The position numbers and the translations under genes were made by a program. From Pempheris klunzingeri (lineage: Eukaryota > Chordata > Actinopteri > Acropomatiformes > Pempheridae): a stretch of 64,000 bases of DNA. Positions 47,201-64,000 of this stretch are shown in pieces (position 1 is the first letter of the stretch; every line of letters begins with the position of its first letter). Where the stretch lies: positions 10,430,501 through 10,494,500 of the forward strand of contig NC_092016.1 of the NCBI RefSeq assembly GCF_042242105.1. Reading direction: 5' to 3'. The notes under the pieces were generated by a model. It saw only the letters and a program-made list of their open reading frames with translations. It had not been told where the DNA came from and ran no database searches.

Positions 47201-50200
47201 TTTCGAGAAACAATTTTAAATGATATGGCTTTAATGACCAGTGAAGCAGAAGCAATAATAATCATTTTTAATTGTAGGACTTCAAGAAATGACTGTTTTC
47301 ATTATCATTCAAGATTAATTGTCTATGTAAAGGAAATTAGGAATTAGTGGAAAAAAAATAGTGCATCACAATTTTCTAAATCTAAATTTACATATTCAGA
47401 TTGTTTGTTTTAGTTCAAAACCCAAAGATCAGTTTAATATAATAGAAGAAGGAAATTATTTACACTTGACAAGCTGCAACTAGTGAATTTTTGGCATTTC
47501 TTACTATAGAATAGAATTACTATAATGATGTATCAGTTACCAAAATAGTTGATTAGTATTCTTAAGGCACTTCAAGCTCTAGTTATTAGCATTTCTGACC
47601 ACTGTTTTCCTTCATCTCTGCAGGTATGAAGGCACTGGACGCTCCCTTTCCCTCAAACTGATTCAGCAGTTGAGACAGCAGAGTGCCGACAGTCAGCAGA
47701 GCATGTCGGCAGAGAACAGGACAGCCAACACAGCGAGGCTAGCCGCGGGTAAATATCTCAGCATTTTGCTAAGTGGACCCTCGGCGTGTCTCTGTCATCT
47801 GACTTACTCCGTCTCCGTACGCAGCTCGCTCTCTCCACGAGGTTTCCCTGCACGAGTCCATTCGGTACGCTCCAGGGGACGCTGTCGAAAGGTGGCTGAA
47901 CGACCTTCTCTGTCTGGACTGTCTGAACATACCCAGGCTCATTTCTGGCTGCCCGCTACCACAGAGTTGTGACCTGTATCCTTGATTCACTTTAAAGGGC
48001 TCAAAGTTATTCTAGTCTAGACCACATCTGATACACATATAACCTCTTTAAATGGTGGAAAAGGTAATAACCCAGGCTACAAGGCTGCGTGTGTGATAGG
48101 ATGTATGGGATGGTGTGAACAACAGCACCAGTTAAAGTATTTCTCTGGTATTTCTATGCATGTGCTTACTGAAATGTCAGTGAACACATCTGAATATGCT
48201 CAAATAACACAAACTTCTCATGTTGGAGTAGAAGTAGGTTTTACATTTTTGAAACACTACGGCCAAGATGTGAGTGTCCTTAGCCCATTCTGTCCAGATA
48301 TTATGTGAACAGAGACACGCTGTTCTGTTACCACAAGGCATCTGAAGCTTTCCTGCAACGGTTGATGGCCCTCTACGTGGCATCACACTACAAGGTGATA
48401 CTATCAGTTTGGAATTGCATAACTTTCTTTTCTTGCACAATGTCCTGCACACAGTGCAGTGCAGTGCAGTGCCATCTTTGTGTTTCATGGCTGACTCATT
48501 GTTTTCTTGCTACCCAGAATTCGCCAAACGACCTGCAGATGTTGTCCGATGCTCCGGCCCATCACCTCTTCTGCCTCCTGCCCCCTGTCCCTCCCACGCA
48601 GAACTCACTGCCGGAGGTCCTCGCTGTGGTGCAGGTAACACAAACCATGAACTCCTATGTTTTTGATGGGTGCAAAAGTGATGTTTACTCCATGCAATTA
48701 AAAGCAAACCGCTTTGGTAATGGGCCTTTTGCAAATCAATCTTTTGTCTGAACTTTGTGGGGCAGTTTTATATACAGAAGGGTATTCTATGACCCACTAA
48801 AACTTCCACCAAATCAGCCGTTCCTTTATTCATTCATGTAGAGCATTCAGAGACAAGATCCAGCCTCCTTTTTCTTGTGTTTTCTTTTTTTCATTTCTCT
48901 GCCTTTTGCCAAGTCTGTTGCCCTAATTTACTGTCTTTGTTCTACTTTAAGTGCTTTTGTTGTTCTTCGATCCCTCAGGTGTGTCTGGAGGGAGAAATAT
49001 CGCGGCAGTCCATCCTAAACAGTCTGTCCAGAGGAAAGAAGGCCTCTGGCGACCTCATTCCCTGGACGGTGTCCGAGCAGGTACACACTGGTCACAAAGC
49101 TTTTGTCAAAATCATTACGGCTCACGTTTTTGAAGTGAAAATACTAATCGTCTGGTTTCTTTGCAGTTTCAAGACCCAGAGTTTGGCAGCCTCTCCGGAG
49201 GCAGAGTGGTGCGAATAGCCGTCAATCCAGACTACCAAGGGGTAAGAACTTGCAAAGCCCTCCAGTGTTCGTCCAGCTGGATCCACTGTATGTAACTGGT
49301 CTTCCTCCTGTTCGCCAGATGGGCTACGGCTCCAGAGCTCTCCAGCTGCTGCAGATGTACTACGAGGGCAAGTTTCCCACCATGGACGAGAGCGCACGCT
49401 CAAATCACAATGAGATCACCTCCGTCAGCAGTGAGGTAGTACAATTAAAGACATGAAATGCATTTGAAAGACATAAATTCCACAGACGCAATGTAACTGC
49501 AGTTAAGATACTTGATTAAATTTGGTATCCTTGTTGTCGCCCAGGCTGTCAGTCTGCTGGAGGAGGTCATCATTCCACGGAAGGAGCTCCCTCCTCTGCT
49601 GCTGAAGCTGAGTGAGAGAAGAGCAGAAAGGCTGGACTATCTAGGAGTTTCCTATGGCCTTACTGCACAGCTCCTCAAGTGAGTTACCTTGAATACGTGA
49701 AAGGGGGAGGGGAATGTAATGTCTTTCGGGTTTAGAAATGCCAAAGACTCTTTTTGCAACCTACAGGTTCTGGAAGAAAGCAGGTTATACTCCGGTCTAC
49801 TTACGACAAACCCCTGTAAGTATAAAAAGTCCTGTTTTTGTATGTTTCTGTACATTGTGCTGCTGTCGCATGCTGTAACTATTTGTGTATGTGATTGTAT
49901 GTAGAATGACCTGACAGGAGAGCACTCCTGTGTGATGCTGAAGGAGCTGAATACAGATGAAGACTCGGTGCAGAGCAGCCAGTGGCTGTCTGCCTTTTGG
50001 AAAGGTGATTTTCCTCAGCCTTTTCTGCTTGACCTGTAGAGATCTGGTGTGTCTGAACTTAAAGTTTGACTGAACTGTTCTCGTTTTCCTCTAGATTTCC
50101 GCCGGCGCTTCCTGTCTCTCCTCTCCTACCAGTTCAGCAGCTTCCATCCGAGCATGGCACTCAGCATCCTGCAGAATAAGAAGTCCAGGGAGGAAACGAG

Positions 50201-51625
50201 CAGTAAGACTCCTCTGATAACTTACCTGATCACACTTCCTTCTGCGTCTTATAGACCTGATCTGACTTGTGTTTGACCTCCACAGCCCTCAGTAGCTCTG
50301 AGCTGGCAGCCCATTTCAGCCCTTACGACCTCAAACGCCTGGAGCTATATTCGAGGAGCATGGTGGACTACCACCTCATCATGGACCTGATCCCATCTGT
50401 GGCACGCATGTTCTTCCTCAATCAGCTCGGTCAGCTGTCTCTCTCAGCTGCACAGTGTGTAAGTTTCCCCATGGTTATCATTGCAGTTGTTTGTGAATGT
50501 GAATACAGTTTTATTGTAATAATTGTTGATTGTCCTTGTTCTTTTGTAGGCTTTACTGCTTGGTATAGGGTTACAGCACAAATCAGTTGACCAGCTGGAA
50601 AAGGAAATTGATCTCCCAAGCTCACAGCTCATGGGCCTCTTCAACCGCCTGATCCGGAAAATTGTGCAAGTACGTCCATTCTTTAAGTCACAACCCACAG
50701 AAAAACACGATATTAAGATGCCGTTCAACCGAATACTTAATATTATTCTGTCCTTTTACTGACTTAGGTCTTCACCAGCATCCAAGAAAAAGCTATTGAG
50801 GCAGAGATGACGGCCACTAAAGATGTTTCCATGGAGCCAACTGTCAAAAGCCTCAATGATGATCTGGTAGGTGGTCAACAATTTCAATCCTTAATTTATT
50901 AAGTGATTTATCAAGAAGTTTCACCGTTAGAAAAAAATTAGAAATAGTAAATTCAATATTTTTGGATTTTGAGCTGTTTGTCATTGTGGTTCCTGGGAAA
51001 TTGTAATCGGCGACATTGTAAACTTCTAATCAACACACCAGTTAAACAAATGTTTGTTGCATCCCATCTTCTTCTGATGTTTTAAGGGGAAAAATGTAAA
51101 AAAAATGAATCTCTCGTTAACAGAATGATGCAGCAAAGGAGTTTGAGGAGAGACACAAGCAGGATGTAGAGAAAGTGAAGGAAATGGAGTTGGAACAGTG
51201 AGTATGAGGTTGGGGGAGTGGCCTGGCTCATAATTTGTGTGTATAATTATGAATAAGAAATATACAGGACATTATCTGCTGAAGGTGTAATGATTTCTGT
51301 TGTATCTTCAGGTACAAGATCCGCGGAGATGATGAGGACTGGGACCAGGCTTTGAAGACAGCAGGCGGCACAGCTATCGTCAGCATCAAGAGGTACAGTG
51401 ACATCCAGGATCCTCTGCAATATTGTGCGGTTGTTTGGTTGTTGTAGACACGTTTGTAACAATGTCCCTGTTCCCAACAGCGACAAGAAGAGGAAATTGG
51501 ACGGGGGAAACGCCATAGCGAGCAATGGGGCTCCCCAGCAAGGGAAACAAAAAAAGAAGGAAATGCAGCACGGCAAATTCAAGAAGAACAAGGACAAGCA
51601 TGGAAAGTTCGGAAAGAAGGTGTGA
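44237..51625 (+). CDS. nat10: nat10, RNA cytidine acetyltransferase (28 coding exons)
   Basis: NAT10 (yeast Kre33) makes N4-acetylcytidine in 18S rRNA and, with THUMPD1, in tRNA, using acetyl-CoA and ATP in the nucleolus. Exons: 44237-44350, 44476-44567, 44663-44834, 44943-45065, 45152-45213, 45304-45418, 46142-46249, 46406-46539, 46629-46722, 46808-46906, 46985-47121, 47624-47748, 47825-47975, 48298-48394, 48518-48634, 48979-49080, 49167-49241, 49319-49435, 49545-49678, 49767-49815, 49905-50004, 50095-50202, 50286-50458, 50550-50669, 50768-50866, 51124-51197, 51312-51392, 51481-51625. Phases agree: 1038 residues (human 1025). Seen: Walker A GRGKSA (289-294), Walker B LLVIDEAAAIP, the GNAT acetyl-CoA loop QGMGYG (638-643), and a Lys-rich nuclear tail. 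The intron at 47976-48297 is U12-type. Confidence 0.97.
45465..45750. repeat. ATTAATC-type fish repeat in nat10 intron
   Basis: Contains GATAATCAATTATTGGGTTC, GGTTTGGACTTTTGGTCGAA, AAACAAGCAATTTGAAGAAG and AAGATAATCGTTGC in the order expected for the family also seen at 6800-7240. Non-coding. Confidence 0.6.
47976..48297 (+). other. nat10: U12-type (minor spliceosome) intron of nat10
   Basis: The donor GTATCCTTGA matches the U12 consensus RTATCCTT exactly at its first eight bases. TCCTTAGC at 48277-48284 is close to the U12 branch site TCCTTRAC, and its adenosine lies 15 nt before the last intron base, in the usual U12 range. There is no long pyrimidine tract. Flanking exons join in frame (GAC CT|A TAT). 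Confidence 0.88.
50880..51060. repeat. Degenerate ATTAATC-type repeat in nat10 intron
   Basis: Phrases such as AAGTGATTTATCAAGAAG, TTGGATTTTGAGCTGTTTGT and TTCTAATCAACACA recall the same dispersed family, but the copy is strongly decayed. Confidence 0.35.
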
Positions 51626-51765
51626 CCGTACACATGCTGCATTGACAGGACAGTGTGTGGCCGCAAAGCAGCATCAACATGATCCATAGTTTGGAGAACT
51701 TTGGATATCTTGGATGGACTTGCAGATACTGAAGATCACCCAAAAGACTGAATATCATTTGAGAC

Positions 51766-51786
51766 TTTTTTTTTTTTTTTTTTTTT
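51766..51786. repeat. Poly-T tract in nat10 3' region
   Basis: A run of about 21 T between the nat10 and adal 3' ends. Similar runs lie at 52376-52396 and 52512-52532 in the last adal intron. No exact AATAAA was found for nat10 before adal begins. Confidence 0.8.
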
Positions 51787-51952
51787 AAATCCTTCAGTTT
51801 TTTTAAATGCTGTTCCCTTCAATGCACCTCTATTTTTACATTATGTATTAGAATGTAACACGTTTGTTGCTTTGATCTATGTTAATAGCAACTCTGCATA
51901 GACACTGTACATGATCAGAAAAGAACACACCTACACCTGTACTAAATACTTA

Positions 51953-51958
51953 TTTAAT
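51953..51958 (-). terminator. adal: Candidate adal polyadenylation signal
   Basis: TTTAAT on the plus strand reads ATTAAA on the minus strand, about 140 bp past the adal stop. If used, the adal transcript would end inside the 470-bp convergent gap shared with nat10. Confidence 0.4.
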
Positions 51959-52097
51959 TCTAGTATCTCAAACATCTTCCCTTCAGTTTCATGTCATGAT
52001 TTCTACAAAGAATACTTATCAAAAAGTTAACGGAAAGGCTTTTTAAACTGAAATTTGAGGTATATGATAGGCTTTAGGTTCGGTTCCATCGAACAGG

Positions 52098-55000
52098 TCA
52101 CTTGAACACCTGAGGTTGTATATCAATCCACTTCTGTTTGAGCTGCTCTTTCACGGTGTCTGGTGCGAAGATGCAGTCTATGGCCTGCTGGGAGAGCTTC
52201 CATATGGCTTCATGACTCAGACCAAACGTGGAAGCTGCCAGCTGATATTCCTGAGACAAGTCTGTACAGAAGACTCCCTTATCATCAGTCTGTAATGTGA
52301 AAAAGAATAAAAATCATTCATGGTGAGCTTTAATTTATTCACCATTAGGTGTCATTTCATCTTCTACAGATTCTCTTTTTTTTTTTTTTTTTTTTTAAAG
52401 GTTTCATTTAAGTTTCATGAGGAGTACTATTGAGCCTGTGAAAACTCTGGATAGGCTTCCAGGGATCCATTCTTTTAGATGTCAGCTTCTGCAGAACAAT
52501 TTTGACCATCCTTTTTTTTTTTTTTTTTTTTTAAGCTGTCACTTCAAAGCTCCCTCCTTCAAATGAAACTGCAATACTAAATCACTGGAGCACTCCTTTT
52601 AACAAAGTAAACCAATAATCAGACATCGGGAGTGGACTTTTGAGTTCAGACAAAAACTTTAGTACTAAAAGTTGCCGTAATGCTTGGTTATATTCTTGGT
52701 CTTGTTTGGTTGTTTTTGGTAAAAATGTTTCACAAATTAAGAGAAATATATCAAATAACAATTTTGGCATCAGCACTGAAACTCCAGTTATTGTATTAGT
52801 ATACAAATATTATCAATGCTGTACAGCCCCAATCAAAAAATAAAAAAAAGTGCAAAGGAGTAACTTACACAAATCACACTTGGATGCCCCAACTCGTACC
52901 AGTATTTAAAATGATGCTTGGAGTAACATGGCACTGTTTGTCCTTTGACGTTTGAGGTCAGGCAAAGCTCTACAAGAAGAAGAACGTTCCAAAATCAAAA
53001 AACAAATCAGCATAGTGTGCACACCCCAGAAAATTAATCATTTATCTCAGTCTTACCTAGAGGTATGTTGTTCTTCACCACTTTGTCAACAAGACTTTGA
53101 GATCCACCCACTTCAGGATGCAAGAAGGTGCCGTGACCGATCCTGTCCGGAGGAAGATTCAACAGCAAGTCTGACTCCTCCACCTGTGATCGTACCTGCA
53201 ACAGTTTTTGTTGTAGTGTCGGAGCACTCAAAGACAATGTGACTACAGATAACAAGTAACATTAAAAATGTCGTGGTCATACTTCTGAAAGGTGCAGTGA
53301 CAACTTCAGTCCACAGTTCTTGGCCTTCTGCAGAGCAGGAAGCAGGTCTCTGCCGTGGCCAACCTTAAAATAAAAACTACATTAATTTACAGGAAGTATT
53401 GTGACAAAGCCCAGCAGCAATCTCCCCCCTTTGCTGCTCATCTTTCATATGCATTTCGATAGTTTTGATAATGATTTGCTGCAATTTGGAGGCATCAACT
53501 GACCTGAATCATTCCAAAACTTTGGGCTCAGTGGCATTTAATTTGTGCCAGTAAGATTGAAAAACTCAGCAATGTTTTAATTTCAAAATATGACAAAGCA
53601 CAATTACACAAGAGAGACCCTGTCACACCCACCAGCTGTCAACGGCAGAAACCGAGATCAGTCATTATATTTGAAATAATTGATTAAATGCTTGATTGGC
53701 ACAGAAAAAGTAACTTAGCTCCTTTATAGTGGGATAAGTTAGTACCAGAAAACTTCAGCAAAATGTACCACAGCAAGTTGGATGGACCCATCACACCTTC
53801 AGTAAGAGACAAAATTTTGCCATGCTTTCACTTTCATTATGTTTTGTAATATGTTAGTACAGTTTGTCTAACGAGTGTAGACCTAATGGCGGTTTTAACT
53901 CTAATGACACAATATTAGAGGTAAAACTGTCATTTTCTTTTCTACAAGTCCAAAACTGTCTGACTGACCGTTGGATCTCCGCTGAGGTCGAGTCCCACCA
54001 CCAATCCGTCAGACGACAGCATGAAGTCCTCAGCCAGCTTCACCGTCTCCATGGCAACCTCGGTCCCATTCCTGCGGTCGATCGCCACCAGGAACCTGCA
54101 GCACAAATTAAACACATTTAGAGCCATGCAAGTTATTGGATCATCATTGTAAAACGTTATGCAGTATTTTGTTGGTTTCATCACTCCTCAGGTACATTTC
54201 AGGGCTTTGCCTACCTGACATCAATGTCCACTCCCTCATTTTTACACTGTTGGATGGCTTTGATGACAGTTTCAACATAATTCTTTTTCGTCAGTCCTTG
54301 GAAGAAGATAATAAACTTGTAAGGCTAATAATTTGGTAAAACAACCCTCAAGGCAAATGATGCCACATATTTTTAGGCTCCATGCTGACATCCTTACCTG
54401 TGTTTTTCTCCTCCCTTGGTGTACTTCTCAGTTCTAAATATTTGACACCATCAGCAGCAAACTCCCTGATTACATCTGTAGCCACCTGGAAAACAAAAAA
54501 GGAAAGAAACACCTGTTACTGGCATCCTGGGCAAAACAATGATACAAAAGACAACAAAATCTAATTTTATTCTGGTCGAGCAGCCAGTCCTCACCATGAG
54601 GATATCCTCCTCCGTGTCCACCAGCTGATGGATGACCTTGAACACCTGAAAACACCTGCGGACATGCGCACCACATTTCTTTTAATGCTGACCCGTTTAA
54701 CAAAGACGCCCCTTCTCATTGTCAGTGTTACTATTGTCAGCTTGAATGGAGCCTCCCACACAAACAATATCTACTCTAAAATCAACCACATTGTTTCTAC
54801 ATCACTTAGGTTGAAGAATTAATTAAATGAATGAATCAAGGACGAATCAGTAAGACAATCAGCCGCAGTTTGATGTCAAACAGCCCCGCTAGCTCTCACA
54901 TCAAACTCTGAATAACAGATAAAAGTTATACTCACTCATCCAGGGTCCTCCGCTGGCCTTTGCCGATAGCTGTCATGTTATGCTCAATGTTGAGATGCGG

Positions 55001-55234
55001 TTTTCTGCTGATGAGTTTCTCGATGGTTTGGAAGCTGACTGAGCCGTTGAGGTGAGCATGAAGCTCCTGGCGACAGACAGTCAAAACGCTGACGTTAGCA
55101 TGTAGCTACCACTGATGTTAGCTACATTAAGACACTCACTAAACACTCATTTTTCCTCTAAAACCGTTTTCAGGCCGTTTGTGACTCACCACTTTTGGCA
55201 GCTCCCGATAAAACACGTCGGCTTCATTATCCAT
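52098..55234 (-). CDS. adal: adal (mapda), N6-methyl-AMP deaminase, ADA family
   Basis: ADAL/MAPDA hydrolyses N6-modified AMP such as N6-methyl-AMP to IMP, clearing modified nucleotides from RNA turnover in the cytosol. Exons (minus, 5' to 3'): 55190-55234, 54936-55066, 54595-54655, 54398-54485, 54215-54296, 53969-54095, 53283-53363, 53057-53195, 52869-52969, 52098-52289. Phases agree: 348 residues (human 355). Zinc ligands are seen in ELHAHLNG (His18, His20); SLHLSE supplies a zinc histidine and catalytic Glu205; RIGHGTF holds His226; TDDKGVF holds the metal-site aspartate (287/288). The start at MDNEADVFYRELPKV is favoured because homologues begin a similar distance before ELPKVELHAH, though the frame stays open upstream to an ATG at 55402. 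Confidence 0.95.
52376..52396. repeat. Poly-T tract in adal intron
   Basis: About 21 consecutive T on the plus strand, poly-A in the adal transcript. Confidence 0.8.
52512..52532. repeat. Poly-T tract in adal intron, second
   Basis: A second run of about 21 T, 115 bp from the previous one and also ending in TTAA before a G. Confidence 0.8.
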
Positions 55235-55989
55235 CACAAAGTAAAACAAAGATTGAGCTAACAGAGGAAAAAGAGCCCTGAGTTGTTCTCTGTCTGTCAC
55301 ATAACGCTGACAAGCTGCCTTTGTTTTCAGTCTACATTTTCCTGTAGCACCACCGAGTGCAACACTGAAATAGCTCCCTCCTTTACTGTGCTGTGGATTC
55401 AAGGTTCCGCTGCATCCGCTGTAAAGCGTTGAAATCCTAAATTCTTAATCAAAAAGTTCAAAATTTATATTGAAGTGATGTATCCTTTATGTGAAGTGTA
55501 GCCTTGTGACTTATACTGCTGGACCGAGCAGCACCTTCTTCCTCAGTCAGTTTAAAAATAGCTTCCATGTACTACCAGGCAGTGACTAAATAATTTCTAA
55601 AAATCTGTCATTGCACCAGCCCAAACAGGATTTTAGTTCTTCTTGTATTTTATATTAATATTTACATAGAACATTTATGATTATTTATCAATGATTTCCA
55701 TGTAATGTGAACTAGCAACTCTGAATCAATTCCATAAATTATTACCACATATGCCACATCCCATGCTTTCTGTATTTTTAATAAATATTTTTAATACAAT
55801 ATATGTTTTTTTCAATAGTTTCCATGTAATGTGAGGCAGTGACTCTAAACCTGGAAAAATACGACAGTCAGTATTTGAAGTTAGTCAGCCTATAAGACAA
55901 CCCTCTCCATATTGGATGATTCTTTTTCATAAACAATTTTATGGAAAATTCGTTCATTGATGTTGATGCAAAACATGACGTGACCATAA

Positions 55990-56240
55990 AATATCAGACA
56001 GAGGAAGTATTCAGATCCTTAACTTAAGTAAAAGTAGCAATACCAGACCATATAAATACCAGTAAAATGCAGGACTTTAAGGAGTATAAAAGCCTGCATA
56101 GAGAGTTTTTATGTAGCTAGTTTACAAGATATGTTTTATGTAAAATCTTAATCACCAATATAAGTATTTAGGTCATATTACAGGAACATTTTAAAGACTG
56201 TTCAACATAGTATTCTCTACTTCAACATTAAACAACAAAT
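55990..56240. repeat. AGTACTT-type MITE fragment
   Basis: CAGAGGAAGTATTCAGATCC, TTAACTTAAGTAAAAGTAGC and AGTAAAATGCAGGACTTTAA are typical of a common teleost element related to the one at 16225-16818. The limits are approximate. Confidence 0.5.
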
Positions 56241-56333
56241 TCTTTAACAATGAACAATTTAGACAATGTTGATAAAAAAAAGATGCTTAAAAAATAGTTG
56301 TTCCTGCAAAACAATTTCAAACTGAATTATTCT

Positions 56334-56339
56334 TTTATT
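56334..56339 (-). terminator. csk: Candidate csk polyadenylation signal
   Basis: TTTATT on the plus strand reads AATAAA on the minus strand, about 880 bp past the csk stop codon. Other AT-rich hexamers lie nearby, so the site is tentative. Confidence 0.4.
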
Positions 56340-57220
56340 GTTGAGAATGGCACATGGTACATTTATTAACATTTTCCTCTTCTTATTACATAAAAAATCC
56401 AGATAATTTGGTTACATTAAGATTCCCCAAATAAAACATTTATTAATGTTGGATTTGAAGTTCTGTACATGGGAATGATGCCCACATGAATGAGCTGAAT
56501 GGTGTTATTATATCAGTAGTAAACATAACATTTGTCAAAACTTGTGCTTCCTTTTTTGACTTATAGAGGGATCAAACAGTAGGCATAACAAATAAAAAAT
56601 TCATATAACAATGAAAAAATAAGGCTGCATAATTATGGTTGTTTTAACTTAGTACTTTTAACAAAATAATTCAGCATTCATGCAACACAGTGTACCTGGA
56701 AACTGCCAATAAAAATAATACAGCGAGTAATAACATATCAAAATTATATTCCTACTTTCTAAGCATCTTTCATTGTTTAAACGGATACCATAGATTCAGT
56801 TAGCTTAGTCAAATGATGTCTATATGTTCATCAAATGAATGCCACCAAAATGACCAAGGCTATCAATGTAAAGGACAAACAATGTATATTAAAAAAAAAC
56901 AGTCAAGGCACTGTGGCACTGAGGCAGCACTGTGAGACTCGTCGATATGACAGTTAATCATTCTCTCTTGATAACCGAGTGCAGAAAGACTCACTAGAAC
57001 AACTGAGCCAGTAATAAAGAGTTACTGCAGTTTGAACAACTTGAGCTGAGGGATGACGCTCAGAGACATAAACTCAGTTTATGGACGATGCGTGAAAACA
57101 AACTTTGTCGTGAATCGAATAATAAAGTGTGAGTTACATTTTTCCTCCCCAAGTTATGGTCCAAGTGGTAAAAATGAAGAAAAAAGAAAGTTACTTTTTG
57201 AGTCTGTTCTGTCATATCTC

Positions 57221-63480
<6,260 letters not shown>

Positions 63481-64000
63481 GGTGAGGCGTTTCAGTCCTC
63501 TCACAGGTGATGTTTTCTAGCTGCTATCATTAGAGCTGTTACACACACATGCATGCACACAGTACCTATGAAGAGGAACTCAATTTAGTCAGTATGATGT
63601 GCCTGCTTCAGAAAAAGTCACTTAACCACAAGCAAAGTTTTATTAAGTAGAGTTGCAGGTTAAGTCAAGACAAACAAGTGAGCTATTGACAGAACGCTCT
63701 AGAGTTGTGGCAGATCAGACAGTGTCAGTAAAAATAACTCACTGATACAGAAAGCAGAACTAACAAGTCTTCTTTTTTAAAATCACACTTTCACAACTGG
63801 GGTAGAATGTTTCCATGATGCAGGATAATAGCATGTGCATAGAGACAAGGCAATAACACGAGTTAAAAACTAAGAAATGTACTATAACATAGATATTTGA
63901 AGATAGATATTCAAGCTGATGAGTAAGCAGGATAAAACTTGATCTACTTTGTACTTTGCATTCCATATGGTAACCCTGTTCATTTTGACCAAAAATGGAC
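63481..64000 (-). other. csk: csk 5' UTR and upstream intron
   Basis: The bases before the csk ATG (CCTCACCATGA) give a good initiation context. A possible acceptor (CAGCTAG on the minus strand, near 63517-63522) suggests the 5' UTR is split, with the promoter off the right edge. No other exon is seen. Confidence 0.4.

Larger units (their letters stand above)
55235..57220. other. adal-csk intergenic DNA with csk 3' UTR
   Basis: The first 200 bp upstream of adal should hold its promoter and 5' UTR. A MITE fragment follows at 55990-56240. From 57220 down to about 56320 the sequence is AT-rich and reads as the csk 3' UTR on the minus strand. No other exon is recognised. Confidence 0.5.

Noticed and set aside
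47122-47623. Possible ATTAATC-type repeat in a nat10 intron
   Set aside because: A few phrases such as AATAGTTGATTAGTATTC recall the family, but the match is too broken to call a copy.
55235-55402. In-frame upstream ATG extending adal by 56 residues
   Set aside because: The extra sequence (MNPQHSKGG and so on) has no match to ADAL proteins, which start close to the ELPKVELHAH motif; it is more likely 5' UTR.

Overview
This is a 64 kb piece of a vertebrate nuclear genome, almost certainly a teleost fish and probably a percomorph-like one. Coding exons are split by short GT-AG introns. The intergenic DNA is full of CA/GT microsatellites and small non-autonomous DNA transposons of the kinds common in fish. 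The proteins match vertebrate families but differ from mammalian versions at many residues. No prokaryotic, viral or CRISPR-like feature was seen. Paralogue suffixes (a/b) cannot be assigned from the window.

Layout, left to right. (1) 698-1037, minus: first coding exon of alx4 (aristaless-like homeobox 4); the rest lies off the left edge. (2) 1038-23855: about 22.8 kb with no recognisable exon, holding the alx4 upstream region, microsatellites and several repeat families. (3) 23856-26320, minus: complete lmo2 in three coding exons (160 aa). (4) 32.3-42.5 kb, plus: caprin1, a non-coding first exon and 17 coding exons (711 aa in the longer model), head-to-head with lmo2. (5) 43.9-51.6 kb, plus: nat10 in 28 coding exons (1038 aa), with one clear U12-type intron. 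(6) 52098-55234, minus: adal/mapda in 10 coding exons (348 aa), tail-to-tail with nat10. (7) 57221-63480, minus: csk in 12 coding exons (453 aa), with one GC-AG intron.

In all five complete genes the exon phases add up and no frameshift or premature stop is needed. The genes do not form a pathway: they are two developmental or haematopoietic transcription regulators (alx4, lmo2), an RNA-granule protein (caprin1), an RNA cytidine acetyltransferase (nat10), a modified-nucleotide deaminase (adal) and a Src-family regulatory kinase (csk). The order lmo2-caprin1-nat10 matches human 11p13. The alx4-lmo2 and nat10-adal-csk junctions do not match human order, since human ADAL and CSK are on chromosome 15 and ALX4 is distant on 11p, so they mark rearrangement points.

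I found no convincing undescribed system. The best leads are the U12 and GC-AG introns, a perfect paired-homeodomain dimer site upstream of alx4, a shortened C-terminus in caprin1, two copies of one Tc1-like MITE, a hAT MITE with an intact 8-bp target duplication, and a dispersed repeat whose internal unit is multiplied in one copy.
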